Assembly (NCBI GenBank): GCA_001029295.1
Contig: LDXJ01000054.1
Span: 1 to 64,000, forward strand
Length of the DNA: 64,000 nucleotides
Origin: Peptococcaceae bacterium CEB3
GTDB lineage: Bacteria; Bacillota; Desulfitobacteriia; Desulfitobacteriales; Desulfitobacteriaceae
Direction: 5' to 3'
Below the pieces are notes generated by a model. It was not told the origin of the DNA and ran no database searches. It saw only the letters and a list, made by a program, of their open reading frames with translations. Below are positions 49,433 through 58,053 of this stretch, piece by piece; the first letter of the stretch is position 1; the number at the start of each line of letters is the position of its first letter. A program made the position numbers and the translations under genes.

Positions 49433-50176
49433 ATGAAATCATATCTTGATGTCGTAAGAGCGAGGTATGGCGGTCGGGAAAAGGCTCTACCACCGCAGAA
49501 CAATATCTATGCGATCATTAATCCCATTGGCTTCAACGGGTTCAAAGGCATTGCCTATACTCTCTATAGAACTTGTCATTTGCTGCTTGACAACAATGTC
49601 AATATCACTGCCGCTAAGATCCTGGATTTGGGCTGTGGTTCAGGCTCCACCACCCGGCTCTTGGCCGAGTTTACGGGACACCCGGATAATATTAAAGGAG
49701 TTGACTTATCCGCACACAGGATTGAACTGGCCAAGAGCTTCTCCCCCAACATCGAGTACATTCAAGGCGATATCGTGAAGGATTGGAATTTCAGCGAGAA
49801 GTTCGATCTCATCACCGCTTTCGATGTTTTTATGCACTTAGAGTCGGAGGAAGTGATCCAGAAAACCCTGCAAAACATCCGGGATCACCTCAGTCCCAAA
49901 GGGTTTTTCCTCTGGTTTGACTCTTATGCCTCAGACCACTTCCACGGCCCGCACGACGCAGAGTGCTGGGGCTTTAGCTCAAGGCAAATCCGCACCCTGG
50001 CGGGGCAAGCCGGTTTTGAAGCCGCGCTTGAATTCACCCTTCACAAAAACCTTCTCGGTAGGGTTCATTCCCTCTACCTTTACGGACGGTTACCTGACGG
50101 GTTGATTAAGACCTTGGAAAAAATCCTTCCCGGAAAGCCGGGAAATATGGTAAAGATCTTCCGTAAACATATGTGA
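49433..50176 (+). CDS. SAM-dependent class I methyltransferase
   Basis: 247 residues from ATG with AAGGAG nine bases upstream (longer frames extend to 49334 with no conservation expected). Motif I ILDLGCGSGSTT, post-I acidic GVDLSAHRIELA, motif II DLITAFDVFMHLE. A small-molecule type methyltransferase (Methyltransf_11/25-like); substrate not deducible. The tail has a basic helix. It opens a patch of lineage-specific genes between cysE and gltX. Confidence 0.88.
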   Translation: MKSYLDVVRARYGGREKALPPQNNIYAIINPIGFNGFKGIAYTLYRTCHLLLDNNVNITAAKILDLGCGSGSTTRLLAEFTGHPDNIKGVDLSAHRIELAKSFSPNIEYIQGDIVKDWNFSEKFDLITAFDVFMHLESEEVIQKTLQNIRDHLSPKGFFLWFDSYASDHFHGPHDAECWGFSSRQIRTLAGQAGFEAALEFTLHKNLLGRVHSLYLYGRLPDGLIKTLEKILPGKPGNMVKIFRKHM

Positions 50177-50347
50177 ATACGTAAACCGTGGCCCCGTAAT
50201 CATTTGACCCACTAAGTTAATTCGCGGCGAATCTATTAGCACAGGGTCAAGCCGCTCAGTCGGCTATGACTCTGTCCATCAATAAGCCAGCCCATGGCGC
50301 GTTTGCCGCAAAACCCGCGGTGACTCACTTGCGAAAGGATGATTTTT

Positions 50348-50653
50348 ATGGAAAAATCCCCACACAACAAGCTGGGGGCAATCACAACCGCCGCCTTGAT
50401 CGGCGGCTTGGCAGGAGCGGCAGTCGCTCTCCTGCTCGCCCCCACAACCGGCCGCGAGCTGCGCCGGAACCTGCAAAAACGGGCGGATGTCCTAATGAAC
50501 GAGGAACCCGAGTGGCTGGAAAAAGGGAAACAACTGGTCGAAGATCTGCTTGCCACTTTGCAAGATCGCACAGGCGCCTCCGAACCACGCTACACTACTA
50601 TTCCTGTTACCCGCACCCCTGCCCGTAATGACACATCGTCACATCCGGATTGA
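50348..50653 (+). CDS. YtxH-family small membrane protein
   Basis: 101 residues, ATG after GAAAGGATG. N-terminal GxxxG-rich TM helix (LGAITTAALIGGLAGAAVAL) followed by LLAPTTGRELRRNL, the YtxH signature; helical C-terminal tail. General-stress type protein of unknown biochemistry. Faces the DUF948 gene on the other strand. Confidence 0.85.
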   Translation: MEKSPHNKLGAITTAALIGGLAGAAVALLLAPTTGRELRRNLQKRADVLMNEEPEWLEKGKQLVEDLLATLQDRTGASEPRYTTIPVTRTPARNDTSSHPD

Positions 50654-50757
50654 CTATAACCCACCCATAGCCCTCGAGCCGGCCCCCTGCCTAATCTTCT
50701 CCTAGCCTCCGTCGAGCCTTCTTCTAACCCCCGCCTGGCCTTTACCCAGCGTCTCCC

Positions 50758-50870
50758 TAGCCTCCGCCCAATCTTATCCCGGCCAGCCCCTGCCCGACTC
50801 TTTTCTAGCCTCCGCCCAATCTTATCCCGGCCAGCCCCTGCCCGACTCTTTTCTAGCCTCGGCCGAACCC
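50758..50870. repeat. 48-bp tandem repeat (two and a third units)
   Basis: Units 50758-50805 and 50806-50853 are identical; a third begins TAGCCTCGGCC at 50854. More degenerate versions of the TAGCCTCCG start occur at 50703 and 50757. It fills most of 50654-50899, between two convergent genes, and might terminate transcription or be a slippage tract. Confidence 0.85.
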
Positions 50871-50899
50871 CTTCCTAACCTCTGCCCAACTCTGCCTAA

Positions 50900-51250
50900 C
50901 TAGCCTTCGTCTCTCGGGTGGCTCCGGATATTCTGCCACAAACTCCACCCTTCTTTGACGAGCGCCAGGAGTGAGGCCAAAAAGCGCAACGGTTCCCCTT
51001 TCACTTCTTCGATACCCGCCGCCGCCTGGCCGAGACCGCATCCGACCAAGTCCCCGGTCTTGCGCACCTGCCGAGAAACCGCCTGAACATTATCGAGCAG
51101 TTCGGGAAGCTGATGATTGACACCCTCCAGAGTGCGTTTGGCTTCTTCCGTAAGCCGGCGCAGCGAATACAGAGCCAGTGCCAATTCAAAACCCAATACC
51201 CCCAAGAAAATGGTAATGACAATCGCGCATACCTGATAAACCGTTGCCAT
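50900..51250 (-). CDS. DUF948/YtxG-type membrane protein
   Basis: 116 residues, ATG after GGGGGAGGGGAAGC. N-terminal TM helix (VYQVCAIVITIFLGVLGFEL) then a coiled-coil-like helix (SLRRLTEEAKRTLEGVNHQL) typical of DUF948. Often partners YtxH genes, and here faces one across 250 bp. The role is unknown, membrane stress related. Confidence 0.85.
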   Translation of the reverse strand: MATVYQVCAIVITIFLGVLGFELALALYSLRRLTEEAKRTLEGVNHQLPELLDNVQAVSRQVRKTGDLVGCGLGQAAAGIEEVKGEPLRFLASLLALVKEGWSLWQNIRSHPRDEG

Positions 51251-51565
51251 GCTTCCCCTCCCCCGGCCACTGTCAAACGCTCTGCCTGGCGTCTGTTTGT
51301 GCCATCTGCGTTTTTTTCTAGTATTCGCGATCTTCCGCGCCAATTCCTTCCGGGGCTCACAAGCAAGGGATACCGCAACCCGGGAAAGCTCCACCCAGAA
51401 GGTGACAGCCTCATGTTCATAAAAAGAGTCTTTCATACGTCTTGCCGCCTGTTCCCTATTGTCTATTGCCTATCGCCAGTTACTTATTGCCAGTTACGTC
51501 CCGCTTGTGTTCCGGTCATGCCCTTAATAATATTAATCTCCATATTTATATTATTAACTCCAACG

Positions 51566-51594
51566 TTGACATATTTAAACCCATGTGCTATTGT
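51566..51594 (+). promoter_or_regulatory. Sigma-A promoter of the DUF2089 gene
   Basis: TTGACA (51566-51571), 17-bp spacer, TATTGT (51589-51594); start expected about 51601, 40 bases before the gene. The stretch 51251-51565 has no credible gene. Confidence 0.75.
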
Positions 51595-51640
51595 TAAACC
51601 ATCAAGAGAGCCAAAGCGCAAAAACCTAAGAGGTGATTCG

Positions 51641-52036
51641 ATGCCCTATCTCATGCCCCACCGTTGTCCGGTTTGCCATCACGAACTGGTGGTCACCAAG
51701 CTGGCCTGCACCCACTGCCCAACCAAGGTTGAGGGAGAATTTTCCTCGTGCAAGTTCTGTCAATTGCCAGCCGAACAATTGGAATTCGTCGAGGCTTTTA
51801 TCAAGTGCCGAGGAAACATTAAAGAAGTGGAAAAAGTGCTGGGAATCTCTTATCCCACAGTGCGCGGCCGTTTGGACAGTGTGATCGAAGCGTTGGGTTA
51901 CGGCCCCGGCAAAACCGGACCTCAGAATCAAGAAGAGAGTGACCGCCGGCTGGAAATTCTCGCTGCTTTGGAGCGGGGAGACCTCTCTGCCCACGAGGCC
52001 GCGCGGCGGTTAAGAAACAAAAATTTTCATGATTGA
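51641..52036 (+). CDS. DUF2089-family zinc-ribbon regulator
   Basis: 131 residues, ATG after AAGAGGTG. N-terminal zinc ribbon (CPVCHHELVVTKLACTHC and CKFCQLPAEQLEF), then a helix-turn-helix-like block with the hallmark FIKCRGNIKEVEKVLGISYP-T, VRGRLDSVIEALGY. DUF2089 proteins are thought to be DNA-binding regulators. The next gene (SHOCT-type) follows by 28 bp with good ribosome site. Confidence 0.9.
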   Translation: MPYLMPHRCPVCHHELVVTKLACTHCPTKVEGEFSSCKFCQLPAEQLEFVEAFIKCRGNIKEVEKVLGISYPTVRGRLDSVIEALGYGPGKTGPQNQEESDRRLEILAALERGDLSAHEAARRLRNKNFHD

Positions 52037-52064
52037 GTAAAGGAACGAAAGGAGTGATCATGCT

Positions 52065-52547
52065 ATGGGTGAAGAGAAGTTAAAAATCCTGGAGATGATC
52101 CAGGAGGGGAAAATCAGTGCCGCGGAGGGGATGGAACTGCTTAAAGCCTTTGAGGATGAAGAAGGAAGGACCGGAGCGACCTCGGTCGGGGCAGCTCACG
52201 CCCAGGAAAATTCACCCCAGGCCGCGCCGGCTCAAACCGGTGCCGCCGCCCGGACCGCGGAACGCTTTCTCAGAATTCGCGTCATCGGGGACAAAAGTAC
52301 CAAGGTCAATGTCAACATACCTTTCAGTTTAATCAGATCCGCCTCCAAACTGGTTCGCTATGCTCTGGCCTTCATTCCCCCCGAGGCCAGGGCCGAAATG
52401 GAGAAGAAAGGGATTGACCCCTATGAGGTCAATGTCGAGGAACTGGTTCAGTTGCTGGAAGAGGGCACAACGGACGGCAAACTCGTAGATATTGAGACCG
52501 AAGATGAGCACGAAGGGAAGGTCAAGGTGGAAGTCTGTGTGGAATAA
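52065..52547 (+). CDS. SHOCT-like / YvlB N-terminal-type protein
   Basis: 160 residues. Begins with the short helix EEKLKILEMIQEGKISAAEG-MELL typical of SHOCT-type modules, a low-complexity Ala/Gln linker, then IRVIGDKSTKVNVNIPFSLI and a helical acidic tail. Usually paired with DUF2089 in Firmicutes as the YvlB-type envelope-stress group. Its last bases overlap the next gene. Confidence 0.8.
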   Translation: MGEEKLKILEMIQEGKISAAEGMELLKAFEDEEGRTGATSVGAAHAQENSPQAAPAQTGAAARTAERFLRIRVIGDKSTKVNVNIPFSLIRSASKLVRYALAFIPPEARAEMEKKGIDPYEVNVEELVQLLEEGTTDGKLVDIETEDEHEGKVKVEVCVE

Positions 52548-52830
52548 GGCCTCTTTCCTGGTTATCGGCCTGAAAGCACCCGGATTTCCCAAGCTGATTC
52601 TGCCCGTGCCCCTGTTTGTCCTGGAAGATTTCCTGGTCTCCCTCGGCCGCCTGGCCTGGCTGGGTAAGGGGGTTTGGCAAAGATGGGCACAACCCTCCCG
52701 GAAGGTCCCTTTCCCGCGGGGCCTTTCCGGACTGGGGGCCGGAATGCTGCAAGACTTGCGCCGCCACAAAGACCTCAGGCTCATCGATGTGGAAACGGCC
52801 GGAGTTATAGTTTATCTCGTCCTGAAGTGA
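52537..52830 (+). CDS. Small basic hydrophobic protein
   Basis: 97 residues from GTG, 11 nt before the stop of the SHOCT gene, with AGGTGG upstream. Strand/hydrophobic start (NKASFLVIGLKAPGFPKLIL PVPLF region), basic middle, and a final hydrophobic strand (VETAGVIVYLVLK). No family known to me. In an operon with DUF2089 and SHOCT; such small companion proteins are frequent at this locus. Confidence 0.65.
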   Translation: MWNKASFLVIGLKAPGFPKLILPVPLFVLEDFLVSLGRLAWLGKGVWQRWAQPSRKVPFPRGLSGLGAGMLQDLRRHKDLRLIDVETAGVIVYLVLK

Positions 52831-52951
52831 AGAAGCAACTCTCAAACTCGTTCCACGATATACCGTGCGAATAGGGACCACCCGGGGGACCCATGTACCC
52901 GCCTATTTTGGAGTCACAAGGCTGACCACGGCTACAACAACGGAGGACCTT

Positions 52952-53293
52952 ATGCGTCGACAACTCCTGACTTTCATTCTTAACACTCTGGCTCTTGTTC
53001 TGGCTGCTCAATTTCTGCCCATTCACGCGGCCACTCCCCTGAGCTACATCTGGGCCGGTCTCTTACTGGGGCTGGTCAACTTCTTTCTGCGTCCACTTCT
53101 CATCATTCTGACCCTGCCTTTGAATTTGCTCACCGTGGGGCTTTTCACTCTAATCGTCAATACTTGGATGCTCATGCTCACGGCCGCCCTTTTGCCAGGC
53201 CTGGCCATTCCTGGCTTCGGCACCGCCTTTTTGGCCGCTCTCATTATTTCCCTGGCAAACCGGCTCGGCAAGCCCCTGTTGAGAAGGTCCTAA
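52952..53293 (+). CDS. Phage-holin-family IV (PF04020) membrane protein
   Basis: 113 residues, ATG seven bases after GGAGGA. Four TM helices with LLGLVNFFLRPLLIILTLP, LNLLTVGLFTLIVNTWMLML and the final TAFLAALIISLANRLG. Belongs to the 4-TM family often misnamed phage holin; often found next to YvlB/DUF2089 genes. Function unknown. Confidence 0.88.
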   Translation: MRRQLLTFILNTLALVLAAQFLPIHAATPLSYIWAGLLLGLVNFFLRPLLIILTLPLNLLTVGLFTLIVNTWMLMLTAALLPGLAIPGFGTAFLAALIISLANRLGKPLLRRS

Positions 53294-53443
53294 ACACCGG
53301 TTTCTACTTTCAAGGCCCCTCCCAGCCCACCTGTGGCGCGGGAGGCCGTTTGATGTACAAGTGCCGGCGATAGCGAAACACTTGAAGAATATTTACCATG
53401 AGGAAGAATTGACCCGCGAAGCAACTGTTTCGCAGGGCTTCTG

Positions 53444-54718
53444 CTACCCGCGGTCCGCCTGCGCCGCTTTGCCGGAATAACCCTTCTTTTGACAGCGCTC
53501 ATCATACTTCTCCAACCCGTACATAAGAAAAGCGCAGACTAAAGTTAAACCTCCGGCCAGGAGCCAGCCCGTTTGCATCGTGACATATCTCAACATCTGC
53601 CCCATGCCCAAAGGCCCCAGGGTATAGCCCAAACCCATAATGGTCGGAATCAAAGCATTCATGCGCCCCCGGTGCGAAGCGGGTGTGTGGTTGACTAAGA
53701 AAGGGGTGGCACTGATGGAAAGCACAATCTCTCCGATGGTAAAGATAAAAGCGCAGAGAAAAGTTAAGGCCAGGGAGTTCACGACTCCCAAGAGGCCAAA
53801 ACCCACGGCGTAAAAAAACCCGCTCCAAACGATGCGGCGCATATTTTTGATCCGTTCCGTCACTCGGGTCACCACCGGTGTGAAGACCATCACGATCAAG
53901 CCGTTGAAAGCCGCCACCAGCCCGAAATATTGGGCTCCGGCAGCCCCGAAGTTCCGCACGGACTGCATCGGCAAGAGAAAAGCCCATTGGGCATAGGTGA
54001 AATTATAGCCGAAAATGATCAGGGCAAAGTAAAGGAGCACCGGCCGCTTGAGGAGCACGCTGAAAATCGATCCCTCCTCCCGGCGTTCCCAGCGCCTGCC
54101 CTCATCGCCGATCTCCTCCCGTGTGCGGTGCAGGGTATCTTTGACAAAGACGACGACTAAGCCCAAAGCCAACAAGGCTGTCGCCGCGTCGCCGATAAAG
54201 ACCCAGGCCAGATGGTCTTTGAACAGCATCCCCCCCAAAACGGGCCCAACCGCAAAACCGATGTTCCACCCCATATAAATAAGGGAGTAAGCTCCGTTGC
54301 GGTTTTCCGGGGTCGTAAGGTCTGCCAGGAGCGAAACATTGGCCGGATCGGCCATCGCCATAAAAGCCCCCGCAAACATCAGAACATACACCATGATCAA
54401 CGAGGGCCCCAGCAAACCGCAGACAATGTAAAGGATCGCCCCCAAAAAACTGCAAATCACAATCAAGTTCTTGCGGCCAAAACTGTCGGCCAACTTCCCC
54501 CCCAACATCGACGCGGGCATATACAAAAATCCCGCCACACTTATGTACAAACCAGCCGCTTCTTTGGACAACCCGACTTTTTCCGTCAGGATCAGGGTGA
54601 GTAGAGGCATGACGAAACAACCCAAGGCATTGACAATTCTGGCGATAAAGATAATGTAGACTTCTTTCGGCAGCCCCCTGTAGGGTTTAAGCAAGTCGCG
54701 AAACATCTCCCACTCCAC
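53444..54718 (-). CDS. MFS transporter
   Basis: About 420 residues and 12 TM helices; family signs include GGKLADSFGRKNLIVICSFL (loop 2-3), PENRNGAYSLIYMGWNIGFA and the second-half repeat. Start is either GTG (54718) or ATG (54706), both after an AAGGAG tract. Resembles multidrug efflux MFS (MdtG/YttB type). The leader contains a strong terminator-like hairpin, so attenuation is likely. Confidence 0.9.
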   Translation of the reverse strand: MEWEMFRDLLKPYRGLPKEVYIIFIARIVNALGCFVMPLLTLILTEKVGLSKEAAGLYISVAGFLYMPASMLGGKLADSFGRKNLIVICSFLGAILYIVCGLLGPSLIMVYVLMFAGAFMAMADPANVSLLADLTTPENRNGAYSLIYMGWNIGFAVGPVLGGMLFKDHLAWVFIGDAATALLALGLVVVFVKDTLHRTREEIGDEGRRWERREEGSIFSVLLKRPVLLYFALIIFGYNFTYAQWAFLLPMQSVRNFGAAGAQYFGLVAAFNGLIVMVFTPVVTRVTERIKNMRRIVWSGFFYAVGFGLLGVVNSLALTFLCAFIFTIGEIVLSISATPFLVNHTPASHRGRMNALIPTIMGLGYTLGPLGMGQMLRYVTMQTGWLLAGGLTLVCAFLMYGLEKYDERCQKKGYSGKAAQADRG

Positions 54719-54737
54719 TCTCCTTCTCTTTCTACAA

Positions 54738-54794
54738 AAACAAATAAGTCATGGCCCCCCTCAAGCATCAAAGCCCAAGGGTAATCCATGACTT
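54738..54794 (-). promoter_or_regulatory. Attenuator-like hairpin upstream of the MFS gene
   Basis: Minus strand AAGTCATGG (54786-54794) pairs with CCATGACTT (54746-54754) around a 31-base loop, followed by ATTTGTTTTTG, only about 28 bases before the GTG. It ends or attenuates transcription from upstream. Its left arm resembles that of the neighbouring terminator at 54862, AAGTCGCGG, hinting at related origin or alternative pairing. Confidence 0.6.
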
Positions 54795-54849
54795 TCTCTG
54801 ACCACATAGTACCGCCCTCAAAACCGGGGGCCGTAGCCCCATTTCGGGC

Positions 54850-54891
54850 CAAAAACAATAAAAGTCACGGAATCTTACGACCCCGCGACTT
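54850..54891 (-). terminator. Terminator of the 39-codon gene
   Basis: AAGTCGCGG (54883-54891) and CCGTGACTT (54862-54870), 9 bp with one G-U pair, then TTATTGTTTTT. It closes a short minus-strand transcription unit 32 bases after the stop. Confidence 0.75.
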
Positions 54892-54923
54892 ACCGTTACC
54901 AACAACCCAATTCACCTAATCCG

Positions 54924-55043
54924 CTAAATCAGATAGGTCCTTAGTTTTGGTTCACCGTTGCGAAGGCCGACGTATGAACTTGCGCAGGAGCCGACAAGGC
55001 CGGTATTACGGCAAAACACTTCAATGCCGATGAGCGCCATCAT
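54924..55043 (-). CDS. Hidden 39-residue protein with its own promoter and terminator
   Basis: ATG (55043; a second Met follows) ten bases after AAAGGAGG. The product is MMALIGIEVFCRNTGLVGSC followed by a polar, basic tail; two cysteines. No homology recognised. Upstream is a near-consensus promoter (TTGACA 55102-55107, 17-bp spacer, TATACT 55079-55084) and downstream a terminator, giving a self-contained ~220-nt transcript. It may encode a small protein or act as an RNA. It lies just after gltX in the same direction. Confidence 0.65.
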   Translation of the reverse strand: MMALIGIEVFCRNTGLVGSCASSYVGLRNGEPKLRTYLI

Positions 55044-55078
55044 GGGTCAAGCCTCCTTTCTATTGAGTGTACTTCTGT

Positions 55079-55107
55079 AGTATACCTGAATACAATGTGC
55101 ATGTCAA
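55079..55107 (-). promoter_or_regulatory. Sigma-A promoter of the 39-codon gene
   Basis: TTGACA (55102-55107), 17-bp spacer, TATACT (55079-55084) on the minus strand, immediately after the gltX stop. One mismatch to consensus overall. Confidence 0.85.
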
Positions 55108-55117
55108 GGCGTGCGTC

Positions 55118-56578
55118 TCACCGCAACCGGGCTTCGCTTCGCGCCAGCCGGGACAGGACATTCTCCCGCCCCAAAAGGGAGATGATACGGTCAATCTCGG
55201 GCCCGTGTTTTTGGCCGGTCAGAGCGATGCGGATCGGCATATAGACGAGCTTGCCGGACAACTTCAATTCCTTGGTAATCTGTTTCAAAATAGCTTTGCT
55301 GTTTTCCGCGCTGAGTTCCGCCGCCTCCGGGAGCTTCGCCTTGAATAAGGCCAAGACGGCAGGTACCTGTTCTCCCCGCAGGATCTCCTCCGCTTCGGGG
55401 TCCGGAGCCGGGGCCTCCCTGCCGGAAAAATAATGGATGTAATCCTTCACCTGAGCCATATAATCCAAGTGATCCCTGATAGCCGTCAGAAATCCTTCCA
55501 ACCAGCGGGATTGTTCCTGACCCAAGGGCCCCGGCGGGAAAAGCCCCTCTTCTCGCAAATGGGGGAGTGCCAATTCCGACAGACGCTCGACAGACGCCTC
55601 CCTTATGTAATGAGCGTTGATCCAGTTGAGCTTGTTCACATCAAAGACCGCCGGACTTTTGGACACCCGATCCAAGGAAAAAACCTCCGCCAGCCGCTCA
55701 ATGGTATAAAACTCCTCCTCGCCGGGAGGAGCCCAGCCCATCAGAGCGATGAAGTTGACCACCGCCTCGGGCAAGTATCCTTTCTTACGATAATCGATGA
55801 CCGCCGTATCACCGTCCCGCTTGCTCATTTTTCTGCCCTCTGTATTGAGGATAAGGGAGATATGGGCAAACTCCGGGACGGGAAAGCCTAAAGCCTCATA
55901 CAGCAACACTTGGTTAGGTGTATTGGAAAGGTGCTCTTCTCCCCGGATCACATGGGTTATTTTCATCGTGGTATCATCCACCACGACGGCAAAATTGTAG
56001 GTGGGAATACCATCGGATTTGACAATCACAAAATCCCCGATGCCATCGCTCTCAAAAACGACCTCTCCTCGCACCCGGTCGTGAATGACGACCTTCTTTC
56101 CCGCCGGGACCCGAAAGCGGACCACCGGTTTGCGCCCTTCCGCTTCATAGCGCGCCCGCTCTTCCTCTGTCAAATGCCGGCATTTGCCCCGGTAGTGCGG
56201 CGTCTCTCCCCGGGCGATTAATTCCCGGCGTTCCTCTTCCAACTCTTCTTCGCTGCAATAACAGTGATAAGCCCAGCCGCTTGCCAGCAGCTTATCGGTA
56301 TATTCTTTATATAAGGCCAGACGCTCCGTTTGGCGGTAGGGTCCGTATTCTCCCCCCACCTCGATCCCTTCGTTCCATTGGATGCCCAGCCAGCGCAAGG
56401 CCGCCAGGATATTCTCCTCCGAGGCACGGCTGGAACGTTCCAAATCCGTATCCTCGCTGCGCACGATGAAGGTTCCCCCGGACCCCCGGGCCAAAAGATA
56501 ATTAAACAGAGCGGAACGGGCACCTCCGATATGAAGTGGGCCCGTAGGGCTCGGTGCGAATCTGACGCGAAGTTCCAT
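55118..56578 (-). CDS. gltX: Glutamyl-tRNA synthetase
   Basis: 486 residues from ATG, three bases past the ispDF stop. HIGH region VRFAPSPTGPLHIGGARSAL, KMSKRDGDTAVIDY, and the anticodon-binding C-domain. May be non-discriminating as in many Firmicutes. Reading continues in-frame further upstream but the start is fixed by GGAGAGGA and conservation. Confidence 0.96.
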   Translation of the reverse strand: MELRVRFAPSPTGPLHIGGARSALFNYLLARGSGGTFIVRSEDTDLERSSRASEENILAALRWLGIQWNEGIEVGGEYGPYRQTERLALYKEYTDKLLASGWAYHCYCSEEELEEERRELIARGETPHYRGKCRHLTEEERARYEAEGRKPVVRFRVPAGKKVVIHDRVRGEVVFESDGIGDFVIVKSDGIPTYNFAVVVDDTTMKITHVIRGEEHLSNTPNQVLLYEALGFPVPEFAHISLILNTEGRKMSKRDGDTAVIDYRKKGYLPEAVVNFIALMGWAPPGEEEFYTIERLAEVFSLDRVSKSPAVFDVNKLNWINAHYIREASVERLSELALPHLREEGLFPPGPLGQEQSRWLEGFLTAIRDHLDYMAQVKDYIHYFSGREAPAPDPEAEEILRGEQVPAVLALFKAKLPEAAELSAENSKAILKQITKELKLSGKLVYMPIRIALTGQKHGPEIDRIISLLGRENVLSRLARSEARLR

Positions 56579-56580
56579 AG

Positions 56581-58053
56581 CTAATCCTCTCCAGACTTTC
56601 TTAAACTTGTCTTTTCCAGATGAACCATCGCCTGGGCGGCGATCCCTTCTTCCCGGCCGGCAAAGCCCAGACGTTCGGTGGTGGTCGCCTTGACCGAAAC
56701 ACACTCCATGGCCACTGCCAGTGCACGCGCGACGTTTGCCCGCATCGCGGGGATATAGGGCGCGAGCTTGGGCTTTTGCGCGACCAGAATACTGTCCAGG
56801 TTTCCCAGCCTGTAACCCCGCTCTTTCATTAAACCCGCCACACGCTCCAAAAGGACCAGACTGGAAATCCCCCGATATTCTTCCTCTGTGTCGGGAAAAT
56901 GAGCTCCAAGATCCCCCAGGGCCAGAGCGCCAAGCAGAGCATCCGTGACCGCGTGCACCAGGACATCCGCATCCGAATGCCCAAGCAACCCCAGGGCATA
57001 AGGGACTTTCACTCCCCCCAAGACCAGCGGGCGGCCCTCAACCAAGGCGTGAACATCGTAACCCACGCCGACCCGATAAGACGAGGTTCGCGCCCCACGC
57101 TCCTCGGATCGCTTGCCGACAGGTTCAAGCAAAAAATCCGCTTCCCGGCGGACAATCTCATTTTCGCTCTCTGTCCGCCCGATAATCTCCTTTTCGGTCT
57201 CGTTGCACTGGATAATCTCACGTTCTCTCTCGCTACGCCGGATAATCTCTTTGTCTTCCCCCCCGGATGCCTGATTCGCTAAGACGCCCATACTTGCGGC
57301 TGCATCGGGTCCAACCTCTGTCGATGAGGTACCGGTGGCAACGCCGCGCGCCACCGCGGTTTCGGCACGGCGCTTCTCCAGAATCCTCTCCGCCAAGAAG
57401 AGATCCTCGGGCGTCGTGATTTTAATATTCTCAAACGAACCGGGCAGCACTTTCACCGGCTGCCCCAGCCACTCCACCAGCGCCCCGTCGTCCGTAGCCA
57501 CCACGCCGGCCGCCCGAGCCTTGAGATGAGCCTCCCGCAGAACATGCCTCTGAAACAGTTGGGGAGTCTGAACCGCACAAAGTTCCGGGCGTGGCAGGGT
57601 TTCCCGGACCCAACCCGCCTCATCCACTCTCTTAATGGTATCCTTGACCTCCACGGCCATAATGGTCGCGACAGATCCTGCCGCTTCTTCCAAGAAACGG
57701 TTCAGTTCCGCCAACGTTAAAAGGGGCCGGGCCCCATCATGGACCACCACTGTTCCGATGGTCTCACTGAGAGCCTGAAGCCCCGCTAGGACAGATTCTT
57801 GACGTTGTCTCCCCCCAGTAGGAGTCGCGCTGACTTTGCCGAAACGAAAGCTTCGTACGAGCTCCCGGATCTGCGCGATATCCTCTGCGGCCCCTACTAC
57901 GACAATCTCCTTGACGCCTTCCGCTTCCTGAAAGATTTTCAGTGTGTGGGCCAGAACCGGGATCCCGGTCAGTGAGAGAAACTGCTTGTGCACCCCGACA
58001 CCCATCCGGGTACCTTGACCGGCTGCGGGAATAATAACTCCCACACTATCCAA
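56581..58053 (-). CDS. ispDF: Bifunctional IspD-IspF (MEP pathway) fusion
   Basis: 490 residues from TTG/GTG overlapping the yacL stop. IspD half (1-~235): IIPAAGQGTRMG, VVVHDGARPLL; IspF half (~335-490): YRVGVGYDVHALVEGR, ILGHSDADVLVHAVTDALLG. Adds CTP to MEP, then cyclises to MEcPP in isoprenoid synthesis. The ~100-residue linker contains four 10-residue repeats of EIIxRxExE type encoded by 30-bp DNA repeats. Such a linker is unusual; classic fusions are tighter. TTG start after GAGGTG. Confidence 0.94.
   Translation of the reverse strand: MDSVGVIIPAAGQGTRMGVGVHKQFLSLTGIPVLAHTLKIFQEAEGVKEIVVVGAAEDIAQIRELVRSFRFGKVSATPTGGRQRQESVLAGLQALSETIGTVVVHDGARPLLTLAELNRFLEEAAGSVATIMAVEVKDTIKRVDEAGWVRETLPRPELCAVQTPQLFQRHVLREAHLKARAAGVVATDDGALVEWLGQPVKVLPGSFENIKITTPEDLFLAERILEKRRAETAVARGVATGTSSTEVGPDAAASMGVLANQASGGEDKEIIRRSEREREIIQCNETEKEIIGRTESENEIVRREADFLLEPVGKRSEERGARTSSYRVGVGYDVHALVEGRPLVLGGVKVPYALGLLGHSDADVLVHAVTDALLGALALGDLGAHFPDTEEEYRGISSLVLLERVAGLMKERGYRLGNLDSILVAQKPKLAPYIPAMRANVARALAVAMECVSVKATTTERLGFAGREEGIAAQAMVHLEKTSLRKSGED
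57150..57262. repeat. 30-bp coding tandem repeat in the IspDF linker
   Basis: Units at 57150, 57180, 57210 and 57240 (last partial) share ATAATCTC (plus) and encode KEIIRRSERE, REIIQCNETE, KEIIGRTESE and NEIVRREADF. Drift between units suggests age. It is in frame and should form a charged helix. Confidence 0.85.

Noticed and set aside
54592-54858. 88-residue frame overlapping the MFS start
   Set aside because: Spans the attenuator hairpin and the transporter start without a binding site; treated as leader.
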